Shown: positions 45,243 to 55,210, numbered from the stretch's first letter. The stretch is 64,000 nucleotides of DNA from Actibacterium naphthalenivorans (GCF_014196965.1 NZ_JACIEQ010000001.1:1178001-1242000), one strand, 5' to 3'. The notes: generated by a model not told the origin, from the sequence alone. Program-made: numbers and translations.

Positions 45243-46382
45243 TCAGGCAAAATAGTCGCTCAGGATGCGGCTGTAGATCCGCTTCAACGCCTCGATATGC
45301 GCGATCTCCACCCGCTCGTCGACCTGGTGCATCGTCTTGCCCACCAGCCCGAATTCGACCACCGGGCAATGGTCCTTCACGAACCGCGCGTCCGAGGTGC
45401 CGCCAGAGGTGGACAGCACCGGGGTTACATTCGTTTCGGTGCGCACAGCGGCGGAAACAAGCTCTGAGAACGCGCCGGGCGGGGTCAGAAAGCTTTCGCC
45501 CGAAACTTTGGTCGTCATGGTGATTTTCGCGCCCGAGCTCTCGGCCACCCGCGCCGCCTCTTCCTGGAGCCAGGCGATCAGGCTGGCGGAGCTGTGGGCA
45601 TCGTTGAAGCGGATGTTCACCGTCGCCCGGCATTCGGCCGGGATGACGTTGGTGGCGGGGTTTCCGGTGTCGATCGTGGTGATCGCCAGGGTGGAGGCAT
45701 CGAAATGCTCGGTGCCTTCGTCCAGCGTGTGGGCCGCCAGCCGGGCCATCAGCCGCGCCATCGCCGGCAGCGGGTTCAGGGCGCGGTCGGGATAGGCGGA
45801 ATGGCCCTGCACGCCCTTCACGGTGAAAAACGCGGTCATAGAGCCGCGACGGCCGATCTTCATCATCTCGCCCATCCGCTCGGGGCAGGTCGGTTCGCCC
45901 ACCAGGCAGGCGCTCATCTGCTCGCCCTGCGCCTTCATCCAGTCCAGAAGCGCCACGGTGCCGTCCTGCGCGTCGCCCTCCTCATCGCCGGTGATGGCCA
46001 GGATGATGGCACCATCGGGCGGGGTTTCGCTGACATAATCGATGGCGGCGGCGGCAAAGGCGGCAACGCCCGATTTCATGTCGGTCGCCCCCCGGCCCCA
46101 CAGAAACCCGTCTTTCTGTTCCGCACCGAACGGGTCCACGCTCCACGCCGAGGCATCGCCCACCGGCACCACATCCGTATGGCCGTTGAAGCCGAAGGTG
46201 CGCGCGTGGCCTTTCGCCCCCCAGCGGGCAAACAGGTTCGGCACCCCGCCCCGATCGACCCGGACACAGGTAAACCCGGCGGCGCCGAGGCGATCCTGCA
46301 AAAGCTGCAGCGCCCCGCCTTCCAGCGGCGTGACAGAGGGGCAGCGGATCAGCGCGGCGGTCAATGCGACGGGATCGGTCAA
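45243..46382 (-). CDS. dapE: Succinyl-diaminopimelate desuccinylase
   Basis: DapE removes succinate from N-succinyl-LL-diaminopimelate, giving LL-DAP for lysine and murein. This M20 metallopeptidase-like enzyme has [10 protein letters not shown] (His/Asp ligands), [12 protein letters not shown] (catalytic Glu and ligand) and SGGTSDARF near the C-terminus. The start is TTG 46382: no ATG fits, AGGAG lies 6 bases upstream, and the [18 protein letters not shown] family start follows. This gives 379 residues, the normal length. Confidence 0.93.
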   Translation of the reverse strand: MTDPVALTAALIRCPSVTPLEGGALQLLQDRLGAAGFTCVRVDRGGVPNLFARWGAKGHARTFGFNGHTDVVPVGDASAWSVDPFGAEQKDGFLWGRGATDMKSGVAAFAAAAIDYVSETPPDGAIILAITGDEEGDAQDGTVALLDWMKAQGEQMSACLVGEPTCPERMGEMMKIGRRGSMTAFFTVKGVQGHSAYPDRALNPLPAMARLMARLAAHTLDEGTEHFDASTLAITTIDTGNPATNVIPAECRATVNIRFNDAHSSASLIAWLQEEAARVAESSGAKITMTTKVSGESFLTPPGAFSELVSAAVRTETNVTPVLSTSGGTSDARFVKDHCPVVEFGLVGKTMHQVDERVEIAHIEALKRIYSRILSDYFA

Positions 46383-46663
46383 GCTCGGCTCCTTACAGGG
46401 TCGGGCCACCGATAAACCGGCGCGCGCGACGGTGCAATGTTGCAACAGGGAAACATTTTCGCTGAACGACGGAACAACATGGAATCAATGAGTTAACAAG
46501 ACGGCGAAAATCGGGCAGTCTCACATTCAATAATGAAACCCAGAGGCAGGGTTACGGGCCAGATAAAAAAGCGGCCCGATCGAGCGGAACTAAAGTGCTG
46601 CCGGATCTGTGCGAACAGGTCCGCGTTGCTGTCCGCCCTGTCGACTGAAGGCAGGAGAGTGGC
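46383..46663. other. 281-base divergent intergenic region between dapE and the Hint genes
   Basis: It holds the promoters of dapE (left) and the Hint-domain genes (right). The middle is AT-richer than its surroundings. GGGCC-N12-GGCCC (46554-46575) with an A-rich loop is the only notable inverted repeat. I see no reliable sigma-70 promoter and no further gene. Confidence 0.5.
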
Positions 46664-48262
46664 GTGGTCGCAGCATCGGAACTGACCTACAACCTGAACG
46701 CCAGCGCCGCCCAGATGGCGGATGAGATTTTCGGCGAGGGCGTCACCGTTGTCTCGGCCAGCTATACGGGCGATGCGCGCTCGTCGGGCACCTTTTCCGA
46801 TGGTGATACGATCTCGCCCGGCGTCACGCCGGGGGATTCCGGCGTTATCCTCTCCACCGGACGGGCCGACAGCTTTACCAACAGCAGCGGCGGCGGCTGG
46901 TGGAGCCAGAGCCAGGCGAACAACAGCACCAACACGTCAACCAACACTTCGGGCGTGAACAATGACGCCGCGTTCAACGCCGCCGTGGGCAGCAGCACCT
47001 ATGACGCGGCCATCCTGGATGTCGATTTCGTTCCGACCGGCGACACGATGACCATGCAGTTCGTTTTCAGTTCGGAGGAGTACCCCGAATACACCAACAC
47101 GATCTACAACGACGCCGTGGTGGTCTGGGTGAACGGTCAGGCCGTCCCGCTGGAGGTTGGCGGAGGCGACACAAGCGTCGGCGGCATCAACGACACCAAC
47201 AACGTCAACCTCTACAACGATAACACGAACGACGCCTACAACACCGAGATGGACGGGTTCACGGTGACGATGACCCTGACCATGAAGGTGAACCCCGGGC
47301 AGGTGAATTCGATCCGGATCGGCATCGCCGACGTGGGCGATTCCAGCTATGATTCCAACCTTCTGATCGCGGGCGACAGCGTCCAGACGGCTGTCATCGC
47401 CAATACCGATACGCTCTCGCTCAACCCCGACGGTTCCAAGACACTGGATGTTCTGGCCAACGACACCGATTCCAGCGGCTCCGGCCTGACCATCACTCAT
47501 ATCAACGGGGTTCCCGTCGCCGCCGGCGACAGTGTCGCGCTGAACACCGGGCAGGTCGTCACGCTGAACGCGGATGGCACGTTCGACGTTCAGGCCGATT
47601 CCGACATCGAGAAAGTGTCCTTCACCTACACCGCCGAAAACGGTCTTGGCGTGTCGGATACCGGGTTCGTCACCGTCGATTCCGTGCCCTGTTTCGTGGC
47701 GGGCACGCTGATCCGCACCCAAGAGGGCGATGTGCCGGTAGAGGATCTGGTGCCCGGCGACATGGTTCTGACGGCGGATGACGGGTATCAGCCGATCCGC
47801 TGGGCCGGCCGGCGGCGTGTGGCGGCGGTGGGGCCGATGGCGCCGATCCGCATTCAGGCGCAAACCTTCGGCCGGCACGATGCCCTGCTTGTCTCGCCAC
47901 AGCACCGGGTGCTGGTCCGCGACAGCCTGGCCGAGCTTCTGTTCGGCGAGAGCGAGGTTCTGGTGGCCGCCAAGAACCTCGTCAACGACGCGACCGTCCG
48001 CGTCCAGGAAGGCGGGATCGTGGATTATGTCCACCTGCTGTTCGACCGGCATCAGATCATCTATTCGGAGGGGCTCGCCACCGAAAGCTTCCTTCCGGGA
48101 TCGCAGACCGTGATGTCTTTCGAGCGCGAGATCGTGCAGGAAATCTGTGCGATTTTCCCCGAGATAGACCCTGAAACCGGTGCCGGATACAGCCCCGCCG
48201 CCCGGCGCACCCTGCGTGCCTACGAAGCGCGGGTTCTGCTGGATCTGGGGCTGGCCGCATGA
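46664..48262 (+). CDS. Choice-of-anchor-L and Hint domain protein, probably secreted
   Basis: A 532-residue acidic protein. Residues about 5-240 match the choice-of-anchor L domain (VILSTGRAD, then FVFSSEEYPEYTN at 134-146). Residues 245-340 form a cadherin/Ig-like module (LSLNPDGSKTLDVLANDTD). A Hint_2 (hedgehog/intein-like) domain begins at Cys343 in PCFVAGTLIRT. There is no Sec signal, so type I secretion is possible. The Hint domain may self-cleave and attach the N-terminal part elsewhere. GTG 46664 follows GGCAGGAGAG. It overlaps the next Hint gene by 4 bases. Confidence 0.82.
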   Translation: MVAASELTYNLNASAAQMADEIFGEGVTVVSASYTGDARSSGTFSDGDTISPGVTPGDSGVILSTGRADSFTNSSGGGWWSQSQANNSTNTSTNTSGVNNDAAFNAAVGSSTYDAAILDVDFVPTGDTMTMQFVFSSEEYPEYTNTIYNDAVVVWVNGQAVPLEVGGGDTSVGGINDTNNVNLYNDNTNDAYNTEMDGFTVTMTLTMKVNPGQVNSIRIGIADVGDSSYDSNLLIAGDSVQTAVIANTDTLSLNPDGSKTLDVLANDTDSSGSGLTITHINGVPVAAGDSVALNTGQVVTLNADGTFDVQADSDIEKVSFTYTAENGLGVSDTGFVTVDSVPCFVAGTLIRTQEGDVPVEDLVPGDMVLTADDGYQPIRWAGRRRVAAVGPMAPIRIQAQTFGRHDALLVSPQHRVLVRDSLAELLFGESEVLVAAKNLVNDATVRVQEGGIVDYVHLLFDRHQIIYSEGLATESFLPGSQTVMSFEREIVQEICAIFPEIDPETGAGYSPAARRTLRAYEARVLLDLGLAA

Positions 48263-49356
48263 CCTGGATCGCGGTGGAAGACCCCGGACAGGCGCCGGAG
48301 AGCGCCGCCCCCCCGCGCGCGCCGCGTGAAAGACCCGCGCCGCGCCGCGCCGCCGGCGACGTTCTGGCAAAGGGCTCGCTCTACATCGAGGCCAGCCTGG
48401 GCCGGGACCGCCGCAAGGAACAATCGCTGTTCGTTCTGCACCGCCGCGCCGGCATCAAAAGCCATGTCTCCGTCCAGCTCGGCGCGAACGGCACGGTGGT
48501 GTTCGGGCGCCGCCTTGGACGCGCGCGGCTTCAGGTCGTTCTGAACACCGACAGCGCCCAGCTTGAAGGTGTGGTCCGGCTGACGGTGTCCTGGGATACC
48601 GCCGCCCGCCGCGGGCTGCTGTCGGTGGAAAACGTCGCGCTGGGAACGCTGGTGCAAAAGGATTTCGCCGATCCGCTGCCGCTGTTGCATTCCGACATCG
48701 CGCGGCTGAACGCGCGCGGCGATGATGTGTCTTTCGCGCCCGCCCTGCGCTGCGTCAGCCTTTCGGACCGGCTGGAGCCGGTGGGGATCAGCCCCAGCTT
48801 TGCCGCGGGCACCCCCCTGCGCACGCCGCGCGGCTATCGGCCGGTCGAAGACCTGTGCCCCGGCGATACGGTTCTGACAACGGACGGTCATGAGAAAACA
48901 GTGTGCTGGGTGGGCGCCCGGGAAGTGCCCGCGCGCGGCCGTTTCCGCCCGATCCGGCTGCATGCGCCCTATTTCGGGTTGCTGCGCGATGTGGTCGTGG
49001 CGCCCGAACAGCGGCTGGCCCTGCGCGGATCAGAGGTGGAATATCTGTTCGGCGAGGAAGCCGTGCTGGTCGAGGCGCATGAACTGCTCAACAGCGCCTT
49101 CGCGGCGGCCGAACCGGCCGGACCCACCATCCGCTATCATCAGGTCCTGCTGGACCGGCACGAGCTTCTGGATGTGGCCGGTGCCGGGCTGGAAAGCCTG
49201 TTTGTTGGACATTTGCGTGACATGCCGGACGTTCTGGCGACAACGGTTCTGGGTAACGTAGCGCCGGAACAGCTTCCGCGGCACAAGAAACTGGCCTATC
49301 CCGCGCTGCGCGACTATGAGGCGGTGACGCTGCGCGCGGCGTTGCTGAACCGGTGA
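48259..49356 (+). CDS. Hint_2 domain protein lacking the nucleophilic cysteine
   Basis: A 365-residue protein with an N-terminal beta-sandwich-like part (about residues 35-160) and a C-terminal Hint_2 domain (about 178-340). The domain start reads PSFAAGTPLRT, with Ser180 where the upstream protein and most Hint domains have Cys. Other Hint_2 landmarks remain: VEDLCPGDTVLT, VVVAPEQRLAL and the VLLDRHELL block. A Ser could support an N-O shift, or the domain may be inactive. Its ATG overlaps the stop of the preceding gene, so both proteins are made together. Confidence 0.8.
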   Translation: MTWIAVEDPGQAPESAAPPRAPRERPAPRRAAGDVLAKGSLYIEASLGRDRRKEQSLFVLHRRAGIKSHVSVQLGANGTVVFGRRLGRARLQVVLNTDSAQLEGVVRLTVSWDTAARRGLLSVENVALGTLVQKDFADPLPLLHSDIARLNARGDDVSFAPALRCVSLSDRLEPVGISPSFAAGTPLRTPRGYRPVEDLCPGDTVLTTDGHEKTVCWVGAREVPARGRFRPIRLHAPYFGLLRDVVVAPEQRLALRGSEVEYLFGEEAVLVEAHELLNSAFAAAEPAGPTIRYHQVLLDRHELLDVAGAGLESLFVGHLRDMPDVLATTVLGNVAPEQLPRHKKLAYPALRDYEAVTLRAALLNR

Positions 49357-49398
49357 TCCGGCCCGCCGGGCCATCCATCGGATGAACAGACTATTGGA

Positions 49399-50460
49399 AT
49401 GCACTTGATGCTCAGAACGATGGCCGTGCTGGCCGTGCTCTTTCAACTGGCGGCAGGCCTTGCCTCGGCGCAGACCCTGACGGTCGCCACCGTCGAACGC
49501 CCGCCCTTCTCAACCCGGGATCAAGACACCCAGTCGGGGTTCAGCATAGAGCTGTGGCGCGCGGTGGCAAAGGAGATCGGCCAGGACTTCCGGGTCGTGC
49601 GCCTGAACAGTTTCCCCGAAATGCTGGGCATGGTCGAACGCATGGAGGCCGATATCGCGGTGGCCAATATCTCGATCACCGCAGAGCGCGAACAGGTGCT
49701 GGATTTCAGCCACGCGATCTTCCAGAGCGGGCTGCAGATCATGGTGCCCAAAGGCGCCGAGACAAGCGTGATCTGGAGCGCGCTCTTGTCACGCGATCTT
49801 CTGTTCGCGGCCGGCATCGCCTTTCTGATGCTGTTCGGCGGCGGCATGCTGATGTGGCGGCTGGAACGCGGCGCGCAGCCCTATTTCGACAAGAGCGCGA
49901 GCGAGGCCATGTTCCCCTCTTTCTGGTGGGCGCTGAACCTCGTGGTCAACGGCGGCTTCGAAGAACGGGTGCCGCGCACCTTTTTCGGGCGGATTTTCGG
50001 AGTGATCCTGGTGGTGTCGAGCCTGTTCATCGTCTCGATCTTCGTGGCGAAGATCACCGCTGTTCTGACGGTGGACGCGATTCAGGGTTCGGTGAATTCG
50101 GTCAACGATCTGTACGGCCGCGAGGTGGCAACCATCGGCGGTTCGACCTCGGCCGGGTTCCTCGAGGAACGCCAGCTCGATTTCCGCGAATACCCCGATC
50201 TGCAGACGCTTCTCGCCGCGTTCGAGGATGGCAGCGCCGAAGCTGTCGTGTTCGACGCGCCGATCCTGGCCTATTACGCGTCGCATGACGGGCGCGACAA
50301 GGCGCAGTTGGTCGGCTCGGCCTTCCGGCGCGAAAGCTACGGCTTTGCCCTGCCCTCCGGCAGCCCGCTGCTGGAGCCGATCAACCGCAGCCTTCTGAAA
50401 CTTCGTGAAGACGGCGCCTATGACCGGCTGCATCGCAAGTATTTCGGCGCGCTCGACTAA
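49399..50460 (+). CDS. Bacterial ionotropic-glutamate-receptor-like ligand-gated channel
   Basis: A 353-residue protein with signal peptide (MHLMLRTMAVLAVLFQLAAG...), an SBP_bac_3 ligand-binding domain split by a pore, helix 133-153, pore loop about 172-191, helix 197-219, then the second half of the binding domain. Arg97 (ITAEREQVLDFS) and Asp286 (VFDAP) are the expected amino-acid-binding residues. The pore loop FWWALNLVVNGGFEERVP has NGGFE where K+-type channels have TVGYG, so selectivity may differ. The layout matches GluR0. It may sense or respond to an amino acid; no transporter partner is adjacent. Confidence 0.82.
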   Translation: MHLMLRTMAVLAVLFQLAAGLASAQTLTVATVERPPFSTRDQDTQSGFSIELWRAVAKEIGQDFRVVRLNSFPEMLGMVERMEADIAVANISITAEREQVLDFSHAIFQSGLQIMVPKGAETSVIWSALLSRDLLFAAGIAFLMLFGGGMLMWRLERGAQPYFDKSASEAMFPSFWWALNLVVNGGFEERVPRTFFGRIFGVILVVSSLFIVSIFVAKITAVLTVDAIQGSVNSVNDLYGREVATIGGSTSAGFLEERQLDFREYPDLQTLLAAFEDGSAEAVVFDAPILAYYASHDGRDKAQLVGSAFRRESYGFALPSGSPLLEPINRSLLKLREDGAYDRLHRKYFGALD

Positions 50461-50798
50461 TCCGCCGACTGCTCGCCATCAAAGAACGGCGTCATCTGCG
50501 CCACGATCACCGCGTTTTCCGCAAGCGCGCGAGCCATCAGCGCCTCTTCATCCGGGTCAAGCGTGTGGCCCTGCGCCCGGCGCTCCTCGGCGGTACCATA
50601 GCCGGTGACGTCCAGCGGGGCGAGATCGGCCTGTTTCAGCACCGCCACGGTTTCGCGCACCGCCTCCGCCTCGTCCACGCCCGAGGCAAAGCACATCAGC
50701 GCCGCGCCGGTCGCGCCCTTGGGCAGGCCGTCACCCTCCTTGCGGCCGAGCTGCACCACAAGGGTATAGACCTGCTGAGGGCGTTTGGGCTTTTCCAT
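50457..50798 (-). CDS. Small conserved-looking protein of unknown function
   Basis: A 113-residue cytoplasmic protein starting MEKPKRPQQVYTLVVQLG. It has alternating strands and helices (ALMCFASGVDEAEAVRETV, then ADLAPLDVTGYGTAEE), which suggests a small alpha/beta or ferredoxin-like fold. I cannot assign it to a family or function. The ATG 50798 is preferred over the longer frame, which is Arg-rich. It converges on the channel gene with a 4-base overlap of stops and follows the DUF421 gene on the same strand. Confidence 0.65.
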   Translation of the reverse strand: MEKPKRPQQVYTLVVQLGRKEGDGLPKGATGAALMCFASGVDEAEAVRETVAVLKQADLAPLDVTGYGTAEERRAQGHTLDPDEEALMARALAENAVIVAQMTPFFDGEQSAD

Positions 50799-50856
50799 TG
50801 CGATCGCTCCTTGCTTTGGCGTTCCGTTCGCATCCCCGCGCAATCTTCGCAACCCC

Positions 50857-51561
50857 CTAGCTGCGTGGCGGTTTCGGGTCACACCAGATATCGTGTTCGC
50901 AATAGGGGCAATGCAGATCGCCGGGCAGCTCCGGCCCCGCGCAGACCGCCCCGCAATTCATGCAGCACACACGTTCGGCGGCCCGAGGGCGGGGCAGCCG
51001 TGCGGGCGGTGACAGTTCCAGCGGCGGAACGATCCGAAGGCCGGGGTGCGGCTGATCATACCGAAAGATGCTGAGCCGGCCGCCGGGTTCGAAATAGGCA
51101 GCCTCGACCTCGCCCAGGTTGCGCACACCCTCGCGCCGCAGAACCGAGAACACCTCGGCCGCGCCCATGTCGAAGCGGCCGGTTTCGCGATGCAGGACAC
51201 GGCCAGACTGAACGATCTGCACCGGCCCACCGTCAAGAAGCTGCTTGGCCGGCGTGAAACGGATGATCGCCTGGTCAATGATCTTGTTGATCAGAACGAC
51301 GACCGTGATGACGGCCAGCGCATGAAGCAACGGCACATCCGGATAGAAGGGCGCATCCCCCACCGCAGAGCCAAGCGCGATGACCAGCAGGAACTCCACC
51401 ATCGAAAGCTGGGCCACGCTCCGCCCGCCGATCCAGCGCAGCAGGATCAGGGTGTAGAAATAGACGATGAGCGTCCGGCACAGGATTTCGAGGAAAAACA
51501 AAGGCGGCGCATCGCCCAGAAACATCCGGGCGAGATCGAATGGTACGATCGGATCTTGCAT
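50857..51561 (-). CDS. DUF421 (YetF-like) membrane protein with C-terminal zinc ribbon
   Basis: A 234-residue protein. Three transmembrane segments (about residues 20-42, 48-68, 75-98) lead into the cytoplasmic DUF421 domain, with LLRWIGGRSVAQLSMVEFLLVIALGSAVG as the family start (first residues only relevant) and LLDGGPVQIVQSGRV. The tail adds two CxxC pairs (CMNCGAVC and CPYCEHDIWC), a zinc-ribbon-like knuckle that standard YetF proteins lack. The function of the family is unknown; spore-germination relatives exist in Bacillus. Confidence 0.83.
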   Translation of the reverse strand: MQDPIVPFDLARMFLGDAPPLFFLEILCRTLIVYFYTLILLRWIGGRSVAQLSMVEFLLVIALGSAVGDAPFYPDVPLLHALAVITVVVLINKIIDQAIIRFTPAKQLLDGGPVQIVQSGRVLHRETGRFDMGAAEVFSVLRREGVRNLGEVEAAYFEPGGRLSIFRYDQPHPGLRIVPPLELSPPARLPRPRAAERVCCMNCGAVCAGPELPGDLHCPYCEHDIWCDPKPPRS

Positions 51562-51621
51562 GGCGGGACTCCCGAGTGGCGCCTTTCAATGCGCGAAAGG
51601 CCACTCAGGTTCCCCGCCGCA

Positions 51622-52449
51622 TCAATCCCGCAGCAGTTCGTTGATACCGGTCTTCGAGCGGGTCTTTTCATCCACCCGTTTCACGATCACCGCGCAATAG
51701 AGGTTCACACCGTTCTTCGACGGCATGGAGCCCGCCACGACCACCGAATAGGGCGGCACCTCGCCATACATCACTTCGCCTGTCTCGCGGTCCACGATCT
51801 TGGTCGACTGGCCGATGAACACGCCCATGCCCAGCACCGAACCCTCGCGCACGATCACGCCCTCGACCACCTCGGAGCGGGCACCGATGAAACAGTTGTC
51901 CTCGATGATCGTGGGACCGGCCTGCATCGGCTCCAGCACGCCGCCGATGCCGACGCCGCCCGACAGATGCACGCCCTTGCCGATCTGCGCGCAGGATCCG
52001 ACCGTGGCCCAGGTATCCACCATCGTGCCTTCGTCCACATAGGCGCCCAGGTTCACGAAAGAGGGCATCAGCACCACGCCCGGCGCGATGAAGGCCGACT
52101 TGCGGACGATGCAGTTGGGCACCGCGCGAAACCCGGCGGCCTTCCACTGGTTGTCGCCCCAACCCTTGAACTTGCTGTCCACCTTGTCCCACCAGGCGCC
52201 GCCCTGCGGGCCGCCGTCCTGCTGTTCCATGTCTTTCAGACGGAAGCCCAGAAGCACGGCCTTTTTGGCCCACTGGTTCACATGCCACGTGCCATCCGCC
52301 TGCTTTTCGGCCACGCGCAGCGTGCCGCTGTCCAGCGCGTTCAGCGTATCCTCGATCGCCTCGCGCGCCGTACCGGTGGTGGCCGGCGTGATCTGGTCGC
52401 GGGCGTCCCAGGCGGCTTCGATCGCGGCTTCAAGCTGGGCGTTGGACAT
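51622..52449 (-). CDS. dapD: 2,3,4,5-tetrahydropyridine-2,6-dicarboxylate N-succinyltransferase
   Basis: DapD transfers succinyl from succinyl-CoA to tetrahydrodipicolinate in the succinylase branch of lysine/diaminopimelate synthesis. The 275-residue length is standard. After an N-terminal helical domain come left-handed hexapeptide repeats ([26 protein letters not shown], only the pattern matters) and the [21 protein letters not shown] block. ATG 52449 fits the [13 protein letters not shown] start. dapE lies 5 kb away and asd 42 kb away, all on the same strand. Confidence 0.96.
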   Translation of the reverse strand: MSNAQLEAAIEAAWDARDQITPATTGTAREAIEDTLNALDSGTLRVAEKQADGTWHVNQWAKKAVLLGFRLKDMEQQDGGPQGGAWWDKVDSKFKGWGDNQWKAAGFRAVPNCIVRKSAFIAPGVVLMPSFVNLGAYVDEGTMVDTWATVGSCAQIGKGVHLSGGVGIGGVLEPMQAGPTIIEDNCFIGARSEVVEGVIVREGSVLGMGVFIGQSTKIVDRETGEVMYGEVPPYSVVVAGSMPSKNGVNLYCAVIVKRVDEKTRSKTGINELLRD

Positions 52450-52517
52450 CGGGTTCCTCCAAAACGTGACTGGTCTCGTTGCGCCTGAGCCTATAAACGC
52501 TGCGGGACGAGGGCGCA

Positions 52518-53348
52518 ATGCAACGGGAGACGGCGATGAAAGACGAAGGCGAACGGGTTTTTCCGGATGCGCATCAGGATGTCGAAACCGCGCGCGAAAT
52601 CCCCGATACGCCGCAGACGCGGGCGCCCGCCTATCGCCTCGCCTTTACTGATGACGATTTTCTGTGCCGCGACGAATTGCGGCCGGTGCGGCTGCAGCTC
52701 GAGCTGATGAAGCCCGAACTCCTGATGCAGGAATACGGGATCGACAGCACTGTCGTTCTGTTCGGCGGCGCGCGCATTCCCGAACCGGCCCGCAAAGACA
52801 CTGCCCGCACTCAGGCTCTGGCCGAGCTGTCGAAATATTACGCCCAGGCGCGCGAATTTGCCCGGCTGATCACCCTGACAAGCCAGAAAAACGGCGGGCG
52901 CGAGAATGTGATCGTCACCGGCGGCGGCCCCGGCGTGATGGAGGCCGGCAACCGTGGTGCGGCCGATGCGGGCGGCGTGTCGATCGGCCTGAACATCGTT
53001 CTGCCGCGCGAACAGCAGCCGAACGCCTATGTCACGCCGGATCTTTGCTTCAATTTCCACTATTTCGGCATTCGCAAGATGCATTTCCTGATGCGCGCCA
53101 ATGCGGTGACGATGTTCCCCGGCGGCTTCGGTACAATGGACGAAATGTTCGAGGCGCTGACCCTGATCCAGACCAAACGGATGAAGCCTGTGCCCTTTCT
53201 GCTGTTCGGGCGCGCCTTCTGGGAGAAGGTCATCAATTTCGAGGCCTTGGCCGAGGCCGGCACGATTTCCGAAGAAGATCTGAACCTGTTCCGCTATGTC
53301 GAGACGGCGGAAGAGGCTGTCGAGATCATCGAGGCCTGGAAGCACTGA
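52518..53348 (+). CDS. LOG-family protein (Rossmann fold nucleotide-binding, TIGR00730-like)
   Basis: A 276-residue cytoplasmic protein of the LONELY GUY/lysine-decarboxylase-like family. Members cleave the base from nucleoside 5'-monophosphates such as AMP. The motif PGGFGTMDE and the arginine preceding it (MRANAVTMF) are the family signature, and [16 protein letters not shown] is the Rossmann-type glycine loop. ATG 52536 is a second possible start. It is the longer variety with an N-terminal extension of about 75 residues. It diverges from dapD; the shared promoter interval is only about 70 bases. Confidence 0.9.
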   Translation: MQRETAMKDEGERVFPDAHQDVETAREIPDTPQTRAPAYRLAFTDDDFLCRDELRPVRLQLELMKPELLMQEYGIDSTVVLFGGARIPEPARKDTARTQALAELSKYYAQAREFARLITLTSQKNGGRENVIVTGGGPGVMEAGNRGAADAGGVSIGLNIVLPREQQPNAYVTPDLCFNFHYFGIRKMHFLMRANAVTMFPGGFGTMDEMFEALTLIQTKRMKPVPFLLFGRAFWEKVINFEALAEAGTISEEDLNLFRYVETAEEAVEIIEAWKH

Positions 53349-53402
53349 AGGCCGCAGCAACGTAACAGGCACCGAGCGGCGCAGCTTGGGGGTGACAACA
53401 TG

Positions 53403-53428
53403 CTCTACCCTGCCGCGGCGGGGTAGAG
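53403..53428. terminator. Hairpin between converging LOG and rlmN genes
   Basis: CTCTACCC...GGGTAGAG, an 8-bp perfect stem with a 10-base G+C-rich loop, 54 bases after the LOG gene stop and 7 before the rlmN 3' end. No U run follows on either strand. Confidence 0.55.
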
Positions 53429-53434
53429 AGTGGC

Positions 53435-54604
53435 TTAAAGCCCGGCCTCGGCCTGAATTTCCGCCCGGCTTTTGCGGGCGCGTTCAGTGGCCGATTTCAG
53501 CTGTCCGCAGGCGGCCATGATATCTTCGCCGCGCGGCGTGCGAATGGGCGAGGCATAGCCGGCCTTGTAGATGATATCCGCAAAGGCGCGAATCCGCGCC
53601 TCGTCCGACCGCTGATAGGGCGCACCGGGCCATTCGTTGAAGGGAATCAGGTTGATCTTCGCCGGGATGCCTTCGATCAGCTTCACCAGCCGCCGCGCAT
53701 CGGCGTCGCTGTCGTTCACGCCCTTCAGCATCACATACTCAAACGTGATCCGCTCGGAGTTCGAGAGTTTCGGATAGGCCCGCAGCGCGTCGAGCAATGC
53801 GGCGATGTTCCACTTCTTGTTGATCGGCACGAGCTTGTCGCGCACCTCGTCGGTGGTGGCGTGGAACGAGACCGCCAGCAAACAGCCGATCTCTTCGGCG
53901 GTGCGTGCAATCTCCGGCACCACACCGGAGGTCGACAGGGTGATCCGGCGCCGGCTCAGCGAAATCCCCTCGGGGTCCATCGCGATCTTCATCGCATCAC
54001 GCACGGAGGTGAAATTGTACAGCGGCTCGCCCATGCCCATCAGCACGATGTTCGACAACAGCCGGGTCTCGTCCTTCGGAGCGCGGCCGATTTCCGGCCA
54101 TTCGCCCAGATCGTCGCGCGCCAGCATGATCTGGCCGACGATCTCTCCGGCGGTCAGGTTGCGCACCAGCTTCTGGGTGCCGGTGTGGCAGAACGAACAG
54201 GTCAGCGTGCACCCCACCTGAGACGAGACACATAGCGTGCCGCGCCCTTCCTCGGGGATGTAAACGGTTTCGACCTCATGCCCGCCGGCGATGCGCACCA
54301 GATATTTCCGCGTGCCATCGGAGGAGACGTGCCGCGATACGACCTCGGGCAGCTCGATCACGAAGCGTTCGGCCAGCGTGGCGCGATAGTCCTTGGCGAG
54401 GTTCGTCATCACATCGAACTCGCGCACGCCCTTTTGATAGATCCACTGCCAGACCTGCCCGGCCCGCATTTTCGCCTGTTTCTCCGGCGTGCCGGCCTCG
54501 ATCAGCGCATCGCGCAACTGATCGCGCGTCAGGCCGACAAGGTTCACCTTGCCGCCCTCGGGCTGCTTGCGGGGGATGGTTACGACATCCTGTGTGATGG
54601 TCAT
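53435..54604 (-). CDS. rlmN: Dual-specificity RNA methyltransferase RlmN
   Basis: RlmN is a radical-SAM enzyme that methylates C2 of adenosine 2503 in 23S rRNA and A37 of some tRNAs. The 389-residue protein has the 4Fe-4S cysteines in TCSFCHTG with the preceding Cys in VGCTL, the SAM segment [22 protein letters not shown], and the second catalytic Cys near the C-terminus (MAACGQL). The start [14 protein letters not shown] fits related proteins. Confidence 0.96.
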   Translation of the reverse strand: MTITQDVVTIPRKQPEGGKVNLVGLTRDQLRDALIEAGTPEKQAKMRAGQVWQWIYQKGVREFDVMTNLAKDYRATLAERFVIELPEVVSRHVSSDGTRKYLVRIAGGHEVETVYIPEEGRGTLCVSSQVGCTLTCSFCHTGTQKLVRNLTAGEIVGQIMLARDDLGEWPEIGRAPKDETRLLSNIVLMGMGEPLYNFTSVRDAMKIAMDPEGISLSRRRITLSTSGVVPEIARTAEEIGCLLAVSFHATTDEVRDKLVPINKKWNIAALLDALRAYPKLSNSERITFEYVMLKGVNDSDADARRLVKLIEGIPAKINLIPFNEWPGAPYQRSDEARIRAFADIIYKAGYASPIRTPRGEDIMAACGQLKSATERARKSRAEIQAEAGL

Positions 54605-54676
54605 GGCGCGCGTCTCCGTCGATCAAGTCGCGCTTCATACAGGATTCGGCCGCTCAGTTAAACAACCTTGCGCGGA

Positions 54677-55210
54677 TCATCCGCCACAGTATTTCTGCGC
54701 CGCTTCCGAAGCCGCCGTGAACCCGAGAAGCGAGAAGGTATCCTTGGTGATCGTGCCACGCGACGACCGGCCCGTTACAACCGCATCCACCCCGTTCTTC
54801 AATGCATCGAGAATCCGCGTGTCATCCTCGGGCAGGGCGAAGGCATATTCGCCATCGGTAAACATCTCGAATTTCTTGTCGCCGATCTCGACGGTCACGA
54901 AAGACTCCGGCGCGAACGGATACCCGCCCAGGAACGAGACCTGCCCCAGCACCTTGTCCTTGGGCCGGTAAGTCACGAACAACAGGATGTCACCGCGCCG
55001 CACCGCCTTGATGCGGCCGTTCGCATCGGTGTTGACCGTTTCCTTGGGCACCGCCACGCCCCAGCAATCCACCGGCGCCGCCGCCGGCTCGGCGAATACG
55101 TTCCAATCGGTCATCACCGCCACACGGTTGGTGGATTCCTGCGCCTGCGCCCCAAGTGCCGCAAATGCCATCGCCGCCGCGACAACCCCGAATTTCGCCC
55201 TGAATGTCAT
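54677..55210 (-). CDS. Invasion-associated locus B (IalB) family protein
   Basis: A 177-residue exported protein with signal peptide MTFRAKFGVVAAAMAFAALG and cleavage near AQA-QES. The mature part fits the IalB family: VMTDWNVFAEPAAAPVDCWGV, ILLFVTYRP, KFEMFTDGEYAFAL and a C-terminal Cys (QKYCGG) that may pair with the Cys in DCWG. The name comes from Bartonella; in free-living bacteria the role is unknown. The gene is alone on its strand between rlmN and serB. Confidence 0.88.
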   Translation of the reverse strand: MTFRAKFGVVAAAMAFAALGAQAQESTNRVAVMTDWNVFAEPAAAPVDCWGVAVPKETVNTDANGRIKAVRRGDILLFVTYRPKDKVLGQVSFLGGYPFAPESFVTVEIGDKKFEMFTDGEYAFALPEDDTRILDALKNGVDAVVTGRSSRGTITKDTFSLLGFTAASEAAQKYCGG

